Source: Mycetohabitans sp. B8 (lineage in GTDB: Bacteria; Pseudomonadota; Gammaproteobacteria; Burkholderiales; Burkholderiaceae). From it: a stretch of DNA of 64,000 nt. Location of the stretch: positions 343,713 through 407,712 of the forward strand of contig NZ_JAHLKR010000019.1 in assembly GCF_021991875.1 (NCBI RefSeq), written 5' to 3'. Below are positions 9,000 to 18,956 of the stretch, in pieces (position 1 is the stretch's first letter; each line of letters begins with the position of its first letter). The translations under genes were made by a program, and so were the position numbers. The notes beneath the pieces were generated by a model. The model was not told the origin of the DNA and ran no database searches. It was given only the letters and a program-made list of their open reading frames with translations.

Positions 9000-9014
9000 T
9001 TCGTTTACGAACAT
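8997..9014. promoter_or_regulatory. GlpR operator
   Basis: ATTTTCGTTTACGAACAT matches the E. coli GlpR consensus (ATGTTCGWTAWCGAACAT) at all but two positions and covers the predicted start region of the glpD promoter. A repressor bound here would block transcription, so glpD-glpK should be induced by glycerol-3-phosphate. Confidence 0.75.
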
Positions 9015-9092
9015 TTAATGTTGCTAAACGCGCATAGACAAGGGCGCAGCGCGCGAACCGCGCAGCGGCGCCGTGACATTCGGAGGGGTAAG

Positions 9093-10652
9093 GTGAACAA
9101 ATCGGATCACTACGATCTACTGGTCGTCGGCGGTGGCATCAATGGCGCGGGCATTGCGCGAGACGCGACAGGCCGCGGATTGAAGGTGCTGCTATGCGAG
9201 CAAGACGACCTCGCGGCGCATACCTCGTCAGCTAGCACGAAGCTGATCCATGGCGGGCTGCGCTATCTCGAATATTACGAGTTTGGACTTGTCAGGAAAG
9301 CGCTGCAGGAGCGCGAAGTCCTGCTGCGCGCCGCGCCGCACATCATCCGCCCGTTGCGTTTCGTGATGCCACACATGCCACACCTGCGCCCAGCATGGCT
9401 AATTCGCGCCGGACTGTTCTTGTACGACCACCTCGCCCCGCGCGAGATGCTGCCCGGCTCAGAAGGCATCGACTTGCGCACCCATCCGAGCGGCGCGCCG
9501 TTGGTGGACTCGATCACGCGCGGCTTCGTCTATTCGGACGGCTGGGTCGACGATGCGCGACTGGTCGTGCTCAACGCGCTCGACGCGCGACTTCGCGGCG
9601 CAACGATCCTGACGCGCACGCGGCTGGTGAGCGCGCAGCGCAGCGGCTCATTATGGGACGCGCAACTACGCTCACGCGACGGACGGATGCAACAGGTCCG
9701 CGCGCGCGCCATCGCCAATGCCGCTGGCCCGTGGGTCGGCGAGTTGCTGACCGACACGTTGAAGCTGGGCGCGCAGCATCGCATCCGACTCGTTAAGGGC
9801 AGTCACATCGTCACGCACAAGTTGTTCGATCATGATTTCGCGTATATTTTCCAGAATCCCGACAAGCGCATCATATTCGCGATTCCCTATCAAAAAGACT
9901 TCACGCTGATCGGCACGACCGACGTCGAATACCATGACGACGCCTCGCGCGTACAGATCGAGGAGAGCGAAGTCGCATACCTGTGCGAATCGGTGAACCG
10001 CTATTTCAAGCGCTCGATTGCGCGTACCGATGTGGTATGGACGTACGCTGGTGTACGCCCGCTACTGGAGAACGACGAGAACGCCGCCGCATCGGCGGTC
10101 ACGCGTGACTACCGCTTGGATCTAGACATGCCCCCAGGGCAGGCGCCGATCTTGTCGGTGTTCGGTGGCAAGATCACGACGTTCCGCAAACTCGCCGAAG
10201 AAGCGCTGGACCGCCTCAGCGGGCCGTTGAAGATCACGCAACCGAGCTGGACCCACGATGCGCCACTGCCCGGCGGCGATATCGCCGGCTCGAACTTTGC
10301 GGCGTTCGCCAAGCAATTTGCGGCGCGTCATCGGTGGCTGCCCGACACGCTTGCACTACGCTACGCGCATGCGTATGGCACGCGCGTCGAGCAGTTACTG
10401 GATGGCGCGAAAACGCTGTCCGACCTGGGCGCGGAGATTGCGCCGGGGTTGTACGAAGCCGAATTGCGCTACTTGCGCGATCAGGAATGGTCATGTAGCG
10501 CGGACGACGTGCTGTGGCGCCGCTCCAAGATTGGCCTGCACCTGGACGCCCAGGCGGCGGGTAATGTGCAGGCCTGGTTCGAGCGGGCCAGCGGTGATAC
10601 GCATGCCACTGCCCAACCCAATTTACACCTCGCCCACGCGATTCACGTGTAA
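9093..10652 (+). CDS. glpD: Aerobic glycerol-3-phosphate dehydrogenase (FAD)
   Basis: This 519-residue membrane-associated flavoprotein oxidises glycerol-3-phosphate to dihydroxyacetone phosphate and passes electrons to ubiquinone. GTG 9093 is chosen because GGAGGGG lies upstream and the FAD-binding LLVVGGGINGAGIARDA then falls at about residues 8-24. Other family marks are STKLIHGGLRYLEYYEFGLV, the GTTDVEYHDD segment, FGGKITTFRKLAEEAL and a C-terminal DAO_C domain with DDVLWRRSKIGL. glpK follows after 54 bases, forming an operon under the GlpR-type promoter. Length is normal for the family. Confidence 0.95.
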   Translation: MNKSDHYDLLVVGGGINGAGIARDATGRGLKVLLCEQDDLAAHTSSASTKLIHGGLRYLEYYEFGLVRKALQEREVLLRAAPHIIRPLRFVMPHMPHLRPAWLIRAGLFLYDHLAPREMLPGSEGIDLRTHPSGAPLVDSITRGFVYSDGWVDDARLVVLNALDARLRGATILTRTRLVSAQRSGSLWDAQLRSRDGRMQQVRARAIANAAGPWVGELLTDTLKLGAQHRIRLVKGSHIVTHKLFDHDFAYIFQNPDKRIIFAIPYQKDFTLIGTTDVEYHDDASRVQIEESEVAYLCESVNRYFKRSIARTDVVWTYAGVRPLLENDENAAASAVTRDYRLDLDMPPGQAPILSVFGGKITTFRKLAEEALDRLSGPLKITQPSWTHDAPLPGGDIAGSNFAAFAKQFAARHRWLPDTLALRYAHAYGTRVEQLLDGAKTLSDLGAEIAPGLYEAELRYLRDQEWSCSADDVLWRRSKIGLHLDAQAAGNVQAWFERASGDTHATAQPNLHLAHAIHV

Positions 10653-10706
10653 CCTGGCTGGCGACCCGGCACCGCGGGTAACATAGAGAAAAGAAAGGAG
10701 ACACTC

Positions 10707-12209
10707 ATGACCGACCGCTATATTCTTGCACTCGACCAGGGCACCACAAGCTCGCGCGCGATCGTGTTCGACCATGGCGGACGGGTCGTGTCGGTGTCGC
10801 AGAAGGAATTCCGCCAAATCTATCCGCAGCCAGGCTGGGTCGAGCACGATCCGCGCGAAATTTGGTCGACCCAGGCTGGCGTCGCCGCCGAAGCCGTAGT
10901 CCGCGCTGGGATCAATACTGCGTTGATCGCCGCGATCGGCATCACGAATCAACGCGAAACCACGATCGTCTGGGACCGCGATACCGGCGAGCCGATCTAC
11001 AACGCGATCGTGTGGCAGGACCGCCGCACCGCTGGCTTGTGCAACGAGTTGAAGGCGCGCGGCCTGGAAACGACAGTGCGCGAGAAGACCGGCTTGCCGA
11101 TCGATGCTTATTTTTCCGCCACCAAGATCAGTTGGCTCCTGGACCACGTCGATGGCGCGCGCGCCAAGGCGGCACAAGGCAAGCTCGCCTTTGGCACTGT
11201 CGACAGCTGGCTGATGTGGAACCTAAGCGCACGCCAGTTGCACGTGACGGACGTGACCAACGCGTCACGCACGATGCTGTTCAATATCCATACGCTGCAG
11301 TGGGACGATGCGCTGCTCGCGCTATTTGACATTCCGCGCTCGATGCTGCCCGAGGTGTGCCAGTCCTCGCAAATCTACACCGACACACAGACGAGCCTGT
11401 TTAACGCAACCATTCCGCTCGCCGGTGTGGCCGGCGATCAACACGCCGCGCTGTTCGGCCAGATGTGCACGAGCGCCGGCATGGTCAAGAACACCTACGG
11501 CACCGGCTGCTTCCTGGTGATGAACACAGGCGAGCAGCCGATCGAATCGCGCAACAACCTCGTGACCACGATCGCGTGGCAGATCGGCAACCAGGTAACG
11601 TACGCGCTGGAAGGGAGCATTTTCATCGCTGGCGCGCTCGTGCAATGGCTGCGCGATGAACTGGGCATCATCCGACACGCACGCGACATTGAAGCGCTGG
11701 CGCGCTCGGTCGCGCATACAGACGGCGTGACCATCGTGCCCGCTTTCGCCGGACTGGGCCCACCGCATTGGAATGCCAACGCGCGGGGCACTGTGTTCGG
11801 CATCACGCGCGGCACACACGCCGGCCATCTTGCCCGAGCAGCCCTTGAGGCGATCGCGTACCAGTCGATCGACGTGGTTCGTGCGATGGAAGCAGACGCC
11901 GGACTGCGCATCGGCGAGCTTCGCGTGGACGGGGGCGCGGTGGAAAACGACTTACTCATGCAGATTCAAGCAGACCTGCTCGGCGTGGACGTGGTCCGGT
12001 CTCAAATCCAAGAAACGACCGCATTAGGCGCCGCCTATCTGGCCGGTCTTGCGGTCGGCTACTGGAACGATATTGCCGAGCTGCGGCAGCAATGGCAAAT
12101 GGACCGGCGTTTTGTGCGCCACGCACGCACCGAGGACGTCGAACGCGGGCTGGCGGCATGGCATCGCGCGATTCGTGCCGCGAAGGCGTGGGCCGATGCC
12201 GCGCCATGA
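10707..12209 (+). CDS. glpK: Glycerol kinase
   Basis: This 500-residue cytoplasmic kinase converts glycerol and ATP to glycerol-3-phosphate, the substrate of Glp[17 protein letters not shown] (about 6-21) and [13 protein letters not shown] with [14 protein letters not shown] are FGGY-kinase signatures, and [13 protein letters not shown] is typical of GlpK. AGGAGA lies a few bases before ATG 10707. It closes the glpD-glpK operon. I see no glycerol facilitator gene glpF in the operon or elsewhere in the window, although it often adjoins glpK in relatives. Confidence 0.96.
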   Translation: MTDRYILALDQGTTSSRAIVFDHGGRVVSVSQKEFRQIYPQPGWVEHDPREIWSTQAGVAAEAVVRAGINTALIAAIGITNQRETTIVWDRDTGEPIYNAIVWQDRRTAGLCNELKARGLETTVREKTGLPIDAYFSATKISWLLDHVDGARAKAAQGKLAFGTVDSWLMWNLSARQLHVTDVTNASRTMLFNIHTLQWDDALLALFDIPRSMLPEVCQSSQIYTDTQTSLFNATIPLAGVAGDQHAALFGQMCTSAGMVKNTYGTGCFLVMNTGEQPIESRNNLVTTIAWQIGNQVTYALEGSIFIAGALVQWLRDELGIIRHARDIEALARSVAHTDGVTIVPAFAGLGPPHWNANARGTVFGITRGTHAGHLARAALEAIAYQSIDVVRAMEADAGLRIGELRVDGGAVENDLLMQIQADLLGVDVVRSQIQETTALGAAYLAGLAVGYWNDIAELRQQWQMDRRFVRHARTEDVERGLAAWHRAIRAAKAWADAAP

Positions 12210-12376
12210 ACTGCGCTGTGTCGGCAGCAATACGCCATTTTTCGCGGCCGTGACGTCCACGACGAGCGCCGAGATCGCGATTTCCGGCGGCATGCGGCAC
12301 AACGCCGCGTGTTGTTGTATGCTCCCGGATGCCGTTCGTGCGTCATCGAACCGACGCGCGGCGGCATGTCAATGCG

Positions 12377-12541
12377 TCTTCAGGGCGGGGTGAAAGTCCC
12401 CACCGGCGGTATGCCGTGCACCGGTCCTTCGGCCGGCGCGCGATGAGCCCGCGAGCGCCGATGCGTCGTGCAAATGCCGCATCGGGTCAGCAGATCTGGT
12501 GCGATGCCAGAGCCGACGGTTATAGTCCGGATGAGAGAAGA
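12377..12541 (+). promoter_or_regulatory. FMN (RFN) riboswitch
   Basis: The conserved FMN-aptamer blocks are present in order: CAGGGCGGGGTGAAAGTCCC, CACCGGCGGTATGCCG, GAGCCCGCGAGCG, then GGTCAGCAGATCTGGTGCGA, GCCAGAGCCGACGGTTATAG and TCCGGATGAGAGAAGA. It lies 133 bases upstream of ribB on the same strand, so flavin mononucleotide would switch off synthesis of its own precursor pathway. The intervening leader presumably contains the expression platform, but I could not identify a clear terminator in it. Confidence 0.96.
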
Positions 12542-12674
12542 TGTGAGGACACGACGCCGACAGCGCGCCCCTAGCCGGTTTGCCGTGCGGGCAGCTGCCG
12601 GTATCTGTCTTCGGTTGTCTCTTACCAGTCGTTGCCCTGAAACGTTTTTCGCCAAACCTTGCGAGGAGCGTTTC

Positions 12675-13418
12675 ATGTCGAAATCCACACCGTTGTTCGA
12701 GCCGCCGACAGACTCAGTTCTGTATCCCCGTTATCACGCCGATCCGCATGCGATCCCGTCGCGCATCGCCGCCGCGTTACAGGCGATGCACGACGGGCGC
12801 CCTGTCGTCCTGCAGGACGACTTCAATCGCGAGAACGAGGCCGACCTGATCGTTGCGGCCGAAAAGCTCACGATCGAGACGATGGCGCTGTTGATTCGCG
12901 AATGCAGCGGCATTGTGTGCTTGTGCCTACCGGATGCGAAGATTCGCCAGCTTGCGCTGCCGCAGATGGTGCCGGCCAACCAAAGCCGCCACGGCACCGC
13001 GTTCACCGTATCAATCGAAGCACGTGACGGTGTCAGCACCGGCGTCTCGGCGGCCGACCGGCTGACCACGATTCGCGCGGCCATCGCGGACCAAGCCAAG
13101 CCGACCGACATCGTTCGCCCGGGGCACGTGTTTCCATTGCGCGCACAACCCGGCGGCGTGCTCACACGCCGCGGCCACACCGAAGGAACGGTCGACCTAT
13201 GCTGGCTCGCCGGGCTGAAGCCGGCCGGCGTGCTGTGCGAACTGATGAATCCAGACGGCACGATGACGCGCGGTGACGATGTCGGGCGTTTCGCGACACA
13301 GCATCGGCTGCCGATGCTGACAATCGAGGAGTTGGTCGATTTCCGGCGCGCACTGGCGCGGCCGGGCACCGACGCGTCGATCCCAGCGCCCGTGGCGCTC
13401 GACTTGAGCCCCTGCTAG
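12675..13418 (+). CDS. ribB: 3,4-dihydroxy-2-butanone 4-phosphate synthase
   Basis: This 247-residue enzyme makes the four-carbon unit of riboflavin from ribulose 5-phosphate. [19 protein letters not shown] holds the Mg-binding acidic residues, and [19 protein letters not shown] the substrate-binding motif. There is no fused GTP cyclohydrolase II domain, so this is RibB alone, with an unusually long N-terminal lead of about 35 residues before the domain. GCGAGGAGCG precedes ATG 12675. It is controlled by the upstream FMN riboswitch. The stop codon touches the end of the dead MFS gene on the other strand. Confidence 0.95.
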   Translation: MSKSTPLFEPPTDSVLYPRYHADPHAIPSRIAAALQAMHDGRPVVLQDDFNRENEADLIVAAEKLTIETMALLIRECSGIVCLCLPDAKIRQLALPQMVPANQSRHGTAFTVSIEARDGVSTGVSAADRLTTIRAAIADQAKPTDIVRPGHVFPLRAQPGGVLTRRGHTEGTVDLCWLAGLKPAGVLCELMNPDGTMTRGDDVGRFATQHRLPMLTIEELVDFRRALARPGTDASIPAPVALDLSPC

Positions 13419-14098
13419 CCGGCGCGACCGGGCGCCACGCCGGCACACGTGTCCGCGCGGCCGGTACGCGTGGCGCGGCGTTCGACTCCAGCGGCGAGCA
13501 GCGTCACCGCGAGCGCCGCCAGCGCAACGGCTGCGGCGGCCCACGGCAGCGCGGTCACCCGCCGCCGTGGGTGATCACAGCACCGTCAAGCCATGCCGCA
13601 CCCGCATTGCCGATGTTGAACGCCCCGATATTGAGCGTGGAGGCAAGATTCGGCGCCACGTGCACCTTCTCGAGCACGCGCATTTGCAGCAGCGGCGCAG
13701 TGGCAAAAGCGAGGATGCCCATCAGCGACGGCATCAGTGCACGGTCCGCGAGCCGGCCGCCGAGCGTATTGCCCAGCGTCAGGCCAACGCCAAACAGCAC
13801 CAGTACAAGCGTAACGCCATGCAGCGAGATGCCGGTCATTTGTTCGAACAGCGGCGCGATAGGTACACACGACGAATACGCTGCCAAAACCCAGTACGGT
13901 CATCAGCAACGCAAGCCAGACTTGCACGTCTACGAGCACACGCACCTCCCGGCCAAGGTGGGTCACGCCACAAGCGTGGCCGTTAGGCACCAGCACGCTC
14001 ACCGCCGCGAATGCCAGCATGCCCAGCGCGGTAACGACCCAGAACGCGCTGCGCCCTTCTCGAGTTGCCCCATAAAAGTGCTCAGTGGCACAACGTGA
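13415..14098 (-). pseudogene. MFS transporter pseudogene (truncated, several frameshifts)
   Basis: Four pieces of one major-facilitator protein read in order on the minus strand but in different frames: VPLSTFMGQ (near 14090), then RSAFWVVTALGMLAF through LALLMTVLGFGSVFVV (to about 13880), then PLFEQMTGISLHGVTLVLVL with GNTLGGRLADRALMPSLMGI to AAWLDGAVITHGGG (to 13571), then VTALPWAAAAVALAALAVTL to the stop at 13415. The pieces correspond to the middle and end of an AraJ/YdhP-like sugar-efflux transporter; the first four or so membrane helices are gone. At least three frame changes make it nonfunctional. It lies between ribB and the miaB promoter. Confidence 0.85.
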
Positions 14099-14171
14099 GG
14101 GAAGTTACCGGCTCGGCGTATAATTCCAACTTCTCCCCCGCCCCCAGATAAACGACTGCGACGGCGACACT

Positions 14172-15533
14172 ATGCCCAAAAAAGTCTATGTAAAGACTTT
14201 CGGCTGCCAAATGAACGAGTACGATTCCGACAAAATGGTCGACGTGCTTGGCGCGGCTGAAGGTCTTGTCAAAACCGACACCCCGGAAGACGCGGATGTC
14301 ATCCTGTTCAACACCTGCTCAATTCGCGAGAAGGCGCAGGAAAAGGTCTTTTCCGACCTAGGCCGGGTGCGCGAACTCAAGCAGGCGCGCCCCGACCTGC
14401 TAATCGGCGTTGGCGGCTGCGTTGCCAGTCAGGAAGGCGCGGCGATCGTCGCGCGCGCGCCTTACGTCGATCTCGTGTTCGGCCCACAGACGCTGCATCG
14501 GCTGCCCGCGATGATCGATGCGCGGCGCGCGAGCGGCCACGCGCAAGTCGACATCTCGTTCCCGGAGATTGAGAAATTCGACAACCTACCGCCGCCGCGC
14601 GTTGAAGGCCCCACCGCGTTCGTATCGATCATGGAAGGCTGCAGCAAGTACTGTAGCTATTGCGTCGTGCCGTACACGCGCGGCGAAGAGGTATCCCGCC
14701 CGCTGGACGACGTGCTAACCGAAGTGGCTGGCCTGGCGGATCAGGGCGTGCGTGAAGTCACGCTACTCGGGCAGAACGTCAATGCATATCGGGGCGCGAT
14801 CAGCGCCGGCGCCGCCGAGATCGCGGATTTCTCGACGCTGATCGAGTACGTTGCGGAGATTCCGGGGATCGAGCGGATCCGCTACACGACGTCGCACCCA
14901 AAAGAATTCTCGCAACGGCTGATTGATACGTACGAAAGCGTGCCCAAGCTGGTGGGCCACCTGCACCTGCCGGTACAGCACGGATCGGACCGGATCTTGA
15001 TGGCGATGAAGCGCGGCTATACGGTGCTCGAATATAAGTCGATCGTGCGGCGGCTGCGCGCGATCCGGCCGCAGCTCTCGTTATCGACCGATTTTATCGT
15101 CGGGTTCCCCGGCGAGACCGACGACGACCATGCCAAGACGATGAAGCTAATCGACGAGGTGCAATACGACACCAGCTTCTCGTTCATTTTCAGTCCGCGC
15201 CCCGGCACGCCGGCCGCGAACCTGCATGATGACACGCCGCGCGACGTGAAGCTTGCGCGGCTTCAGCAATTGCAGGCCGCGATTGAAACGCATGCGGCAA
15301 GGATCAGCGAATCGATGGTCGGCACCGTGCAGCGCATCCTGGTCGAGCGTTCGGCCCGTAAGGATCCAAACGAGTTGGCCGGACGCACCGAAAACAACCG
15401 CGTGGTGAACTTCCCGGCGCCGCAGGCTTCGCACGCCCGCCTGCTCGGCCAGATGGTCGATGTCGAGATTGTCCACGCCTATCCGCATTCACTGCGCGGG
15501 GAACTCGCGCTAACGCCGGCAAGCACACATTGA
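14172..15533 (+). CDS. miaB: tRNA-2-methylthio-N6-dimethylallyladenosine synthase
   Basis: This 453-residue radical-SAM enzyme adds a methylthio group to i6A37 of tRNAs. The N-terminal MTTase domain has three cluster cysteines ([23 protein letters not shown]). The radical-SAM CxxxCxxC is CSKYCSYC (about 157-164). A C-terminal TRAM domain covers about 375-450 ([10 protein letters not shown]...). The gene starts a long plus-strand block with phoH and ybeY, the usual order in beta-proteobacteria. A TATAAT hexamer at 14119-14124, about 50 bases upstream, is the likely -10 box; its -35 is weak. Confidence 0.96.
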   Translation: MPKKVYVKTFGCQMNEYDSDKMVDVLGAAEGLVKTDTPEDADVILFNTCSIREKAQEKVFSDLGRVRELKQARPDLLIGVGGCVASQEGAAIVARAPYVDLVFGPQTLHRLPAMIDARRASGHAQVDISFPEIEKFDNLPPPRVEGPTAFVSIMEGCSKYCSYCVVPYTRGEEVSRPLDDVLTEVAGLADQGVREVTLLGQNVNAYRGAISAGAAEIADFSTLIEYVAEIPGIERIRYTTSHPKEFSQRLIDTYESVPKLVGHLHLPVQHGSDRILMAMKRGYTVLEYKSIVRRLRAIRPQLSLSTDFIVGFPGETDDDHAKTMKLIDEVQYDTSFSFIFSPRPGTPAANLHDDTPRDVKLARLQQLQAAIETHAARISESMVGTVQRILVERSARKDPNELAGRTENNRVVNFPAPQASHARLLGQMVDVEIVHAYPHSLRGELALTPASTH

Positions 15534-15543
15534 CCGGCGCCCA

Positions 15544-16689
15544 TTGCCACGCATCTTGAAGACACCTTTGCCCACGCTCGAATTCACCGCGCCTCGCAAC
15601 GACAACACACGACTGGCGAACCTGTGCGGTCCGCTCGACGAAAACCTGCGCCAGATCGAGCAGGCGCTCGACGTGACGCTGTCGCGCCGCGGCCACCGGA
15701 TCACGGTTCGCGGCCGCGCCGCAAAAGTCGCGCTGGCCGCGCTGGAGAATTTCTACAATCTCGCGCGCGATCCGCTGTCCGTCGACGACATCCAACTCGC
15801 GCTGGTCGAGGCGCGCTATAGTGCCGAGCACCCGGCACGCGCCCTGGGCCGCGCCGCCAGCCGCGGCAACGCCCACGCGACGGGTGCCGAAGGCGCCGGT
15901 CCGCAACCGGCTGCGCACGCCGACACAGCGCCGTTGCGCCTGCGCGGCGATCCCGATCACCCATTTGACGGGCCGGCCGACGCCGGCCTGCCCGACGACG
16001 AACGCGGACCGACGCTGTATACGCGGCGCGCCGACCTGCGCGGACGCACACCGGCGCAGCGCGATTACCTGAAGCAAATCCTGCAGCACGATGTGACGTT
16101 CGGGGTCGGACCGGCTGGCACTGGCAAGACGTACCTGGCGGTCGCCTGCGCGGTCGATGCGCTGGAGCGAGACCAAGTCAAGCGGATCGTGTTGACACGT
16201 CCGGCAGTCGAGGCTGGCGAGCGGCTCGGTTTCCTGCCCGGCGACCTCGCGCAAAAGGTCGATCCGTACCTGCGCCCGTTGTACGACGCGCTGTATGACC
16301 TGCTCGGCTTTGATAAGACGGCCAAGATGTTTGAGCGCCAGATGATCGAGATCGCGCCGCTCGCGTATATGCGCGGGCGCACGCTGAATCACGCGTTCAT
16401 CATCCTGGACGAGGCGCAGAACACCACGCCCGAGCAGATGAAGATGTTCCTCACGCGCATCGGCTTCGGGTCCAAGGCGGTGATCACCGGTGATATCACG
16501 CAAATCGACCTGCCGCGGGGCAACAAGAGCGGACTGGTGGAGGCACAACAGGTACTGCACAACGTGCGCGGCATCGCGCTAACACATTTCACGAGTGCCG
16601 ACGTGGTGCGGCATCCGCTGGTCGCACGCATCGTCGAAGCCTACGATGCACACGCCAAGCGCCATCCGGACGGCGCGCATCCGGCATGA
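15544..16689 (+). CDS. PhoH-like ATPase
   Basis: This 381-residue cytoplasmic P-loop protein of the PhoH/YbeZ family works with YbeY in RNA processing and ribosome quality control. An N-terminal KH-like region (about 30-95) is followed by a low-complexity, Ala/Gly/Pro-rich linker (about 95-160) longer than in E. coli YbeZ, and then the ATPase domain with [11 protein letters not shown] (about 190-200) and [15 protein letters not shown] (Walker B). Neither possible TTG start (15544, or 15556 giving [11 protein letters not shown]) has a clear Shine-Dalgarno, so the amino end is uncertain by four residues. Its stop overlaps the ybeY start (ATGA). Confidence 0.9.
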   Translation: MPRILKTPLPTLEFTAPRNDNTRLANLCGPLDENLRQIEQALDVTLSRRGHRITVRGRAAKVALAALENFYNLARDPLSVDDIQLALVEARYSAEHPARALGRAASRGNAHATGAEGAGPQPAAHADTAPLRLRGDPDHPFDGPADAGLPDDERGPTLYTRRADLRGRTPAQRDYLKQILQHDVTFGVGPAGTGKTYLAVACAVDALERDQVKRIVLTRPAVEAGERLGFLPGDLAQKVDPYLRPLYDALYDLLGFDKTAKMFERQMIEIAPLAYMRGRTLNHAFIILDEAQNTTPEQMKMFLTRIGFGSKAVITGDITQIDLPRGNKSGLVEAQQVLHNVRGIALTHFTSADVVRHPLVARIVEAYDAHAKRHPDGAHPA

Positions 16690-17159
16690 ACGCGCCCCGT
16701 GCCCCGAAGCTCACGCTCAGCGTGCAGTTCCCGGCCAAGGCGTTCGCCGCCCACAAGGCGTTGCTGCCGCGCGCTAGGATCGCCGGCTGGGTCCGCGCCG
16801 CGCTCTTCGCGCACGCCGAGTTGACAATCCGTTTCGTCGACGAGCAAGAAGGCCGCGCGCTGAACCGCGGCTACCGCGGCAAGGACTACCCGACGAACGT
16901 GCTCACGTTCGCGTACGGAGAATCGGACAATGAGCCGGTCAGCGGCGACTTGGTGCTCTGTTGCCCGGTGGTCGAAAGCGAGGCACGCGAGCAGCACAAG
17001 CCGCTGGACGCGCATTACGCGCACCTGATCGTGCACGGCGTGCTGCACGCACAGGGTTATGATCACGAGGATGACGAGCAGGCGCGAGAGATGGAGTCGA
17101 TTGAAACCGATATTCTGGCGCGGCTCGGCTATCCGGACCCGTACGCGCAACAGGGCTAA
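16686..17159 (+). CDS. ybeY: Endoribonuclease / rRNA maturation factor YbeY
   Basis: This 157-residue zinc-dependent RNase matures the 3' end of 16S rRNA. The signature [20 protein letters not shown] supplies three zinc-binding histidines, and the arginine in the [12 protein letters not shown] segment is conserved. Translationally coupled to the PhoH-like gene by an ATGA overlap. Length and context are those of the family. Confidence 0.95.
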   Translation: MNAPRAPKLTLSVQFPAKAFAAHKALLPRARIAGWVRAALFAHAELTIRFVDEQEGRALNRGYRGKDYPTNVLTFAYGESDNEPVSGDLVLCCPVVESEAREQHKPLDAHYAHLIVHGVLHAQGYDHEDDEQAREMESIETDILARLGYPDPYAQQG

Positions 17160-17180
17160 GCAAGCCCAAGCCTACCGAGG

Positions 17181-17972
17181 ATGATGCAAGACGAACGTGG
17201 CGACCACGCGGAACTTGATGAACGCGGGCACGATGCGCCGGCGCCGCTGTGTCCGCGCGCGCCGGCCGGGCGCACCGGCGCCGTGCCGCCCGGGACGGTG
17301 CTGGGTTATCCGCCCACGATCGGCGACGCACGGCTGCTCACGGACATGGAACTGGCGGCATCGATCGAGCATACGCTGGTGCATTGGGACCACGCGAGCG
17401 ACTTGTGGCTGTTCGGCTATGGATCGTTGATTTGGAATCCCGGTCTGCCGACAGTCGAATCATGCCGGGCACGCGTGATGGGCTATCACCGAGGCCTGTA
17501 CCTGTGGTCGCGGGTGAACCGTGGCACCCCCGAACTGCCCGGCCTGGTGCTCGCGCTGGACCGCGGCGGTTGCTGCCCGGGTATGGCGTTCCGGCTCGAT
17601 GGGCGCAGTGCGATGCCCCACCTGCAGGTGCTGTGGCGGCGTGAAATGTCGATGGGCTCGTACCGTCCCGCGTGGCTGCGCTGCATGCTCGATGACGGGC
17701 GCGATGTACGCGCGCTGGCATTCGTGATGCGCCGCGAAGCGGCAACCTATGCCGGCCGCGTGCCGGACGACATCATGCGTATCGTGCTCGCCCGGGCAAG
17801 CGGCCGCTACGGCACCACCCGCGACTACGTCGCGCGCACCGTCGAGGCGCTGCGGGCGAACGGCATCCCCGATGCCGCGCTCGAGAAAATGCTTGAGCGC
17901 TGCTCGGGCCAGAGCGTGCGGCCAGCAACAACCGCCATCGTACGCGGCATCACAGACGCGCATTCTGGTTAG
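17181..17972 (+). CDS. chaC: Glutathione-specific gamma-glutamylcyclotransferase, ChaC family
   Basis: A 263-residue cytoplasmic enzyme expected to cleave glutathione into 5-oxoproline and Cys-Gly. LWLFGYGSLIWNPG (about 72-85) is the ChaC substrate-binding motif. The conserved catalytic glutamate should be in the RREMSMGSYRPAWL region. The first 50 residues are acidic and proline-rich with no counterpart in typical ChaC; an internal ATG at 17346 would remove them. It sits between ybeY and corC, which are usually close in Burkholderia, so it may be a lineage-specific neighbour. Confidence 0.88.
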   Translation: MMQDERGDHAELDERGHDAPAPLCPRAPAGRTGAVPPGTVLGYPPTIGDARLLTDMELAASIEHTLVHWDHASDLWLFGYGSLIWNPGLPTVESCRARVMGYHRGLYLWSRVNRGTPELPGLVLALDRGGCCPGMAFRLDGRSAMPHLQVLWRREMSMGSYRPAWLRCMLDDGRDVRALAFVMRREAATYAGRVPDDIMRIVLARASGRYGTTRDYVARTVEALRANGIPDAALEKMLERCSGQSVRPATTAIVRGITDAHSG

Positions 17973-18024
17973 TGTATCCTTTGATTACCTCTATCGCGCG
18001 TCCGGTCCCGCGGGACGCTTGAAT

Positions 18025-18915
18025 ATGAACGACCCGTATCCCAGTCGGAAAAGTCACTCGAAACATTCAGACAAACCGCGCTCGCTGCTGGAGCGCTTGA
18101 CCGATCTCATCTCGCCCGAGCCGGAATCTCGTGTGGAGTTGCTCGAAATCCTGCAGGATGCGCACGCACGCAACCTGATCGACGCCGACTCGCTGTCGAT
18201 GATCGAGGGCGTGTTCCAGGTCGCTGACCTGTGCGCACGCGACATCATGGTGCCCCGGGCACAGATGGATGCGATCAACATCGCCGACAGCCCCGATCAG
18301 TTCATTCCATTCGTGCTGGAGAAGGCGCACTCGCGCTACCCGGTATACGACGGCAACCGCGACAACGTGATCGGCATCCTACTCGCGAAGGATCTGCTGC
18401 GCTACTACGCAGAAGAGGAATTCGACGTGCGCGGCATGTTGCGCCCCGCCGTGTTCATCCCCGAATCCAAACGACTGAACGTGCTGTTGCACGACTTTCG
18501 CGCGAACCACAACCATATTGCAATCGTCGTTGACGAATACGGCGGTGTCGCCGGATTGATCACCATCGAGGACGTACTCGAGCAGATCGTCGGTGACATC
18601 GAGGACGAATATGACTTCGACGAAGAGGAAGGCAACATCATCGCGACGCCGGACGGCCACTACCGGGTACGCGCACTGACCGAGATCGAGCAGTTCAATG
18701 AGACGTTCGGCACGCACTATCGCGATGACGAGGTCGATACGATCGGCGGCTTGGTCACGCACCGCTTCGGCCGCGTGCCGCACCGTGGCGAAAAAGTACG
18801 CATCGACGATTTCGTGTTCGAGATTCTGCGCGGTGACGCGCGACAGGTCCATATGCTGCTTGCCAAGCACGTGCCAGCCGGCGCGCTCGCGGTCCGCGAC
18901 CGCGATGATCATTGA
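18025..18915 (+). CDS. corC: CorC/HlyC family transporter-associated protein
   Basis: This 296-residue cytoplasmic protein carries two CBS domains (about 65-185, including DIMVPRAQMDAI and DEYGGVAGLITIEDVLEQI) and a C-terminal CorC_HlyC domain (about 205-290). It lacks the DUF21 membrane part, as in E. coli CorC/YbeX, which is linked to magnesium/cobalt export and ribosome biogenesis. The acidic linker DIEDEYDFDEEEGN joins the parts. It lies directly before lnt, the conserved ybeZYX-lnt arrangement. Start ATG 18025 is the first in frame that gives a normal-length protein. Confidence 0.93.
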   Translation: MNDPYPSRKSHSKHSDKPRSLLERLTDLISPEPESRVELLEILQDAHARNLIDADSLSMIEGVFQVADLCARDIMVPRAQMDAINIADSPDQFIPFVLEKAHSRYPVYDGNRDNVIGILLAKDLLRYYAEEEFDVRGMLRPAVFIPESKRLNVLLHDFRANHNHIAIVVDEYGGVAGLITIEDVLEQIVGDIEDEYDFDEEEGNIIATPDGHYRVRALTEIEQFNETFGTHYRDDEVDTIGGLVTHRFGRVPHRGEKVRIDDFVFEILRGDARQVHMLLAKHVPAGALAVRDRDDH

Positions 18916-18956
18916 ACCCAGGGCAGCGCCCACGCACGTCTTTCCCATACCGACAG

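Noticed and set aside
15304..16560. 418-codon minus-strand frame opposite the PhoH-like gene
   Set aside because: Antisense of a well-supported gene in GC-rich sequence; Arg/Gln/Leu-rich with no recognisable motif.
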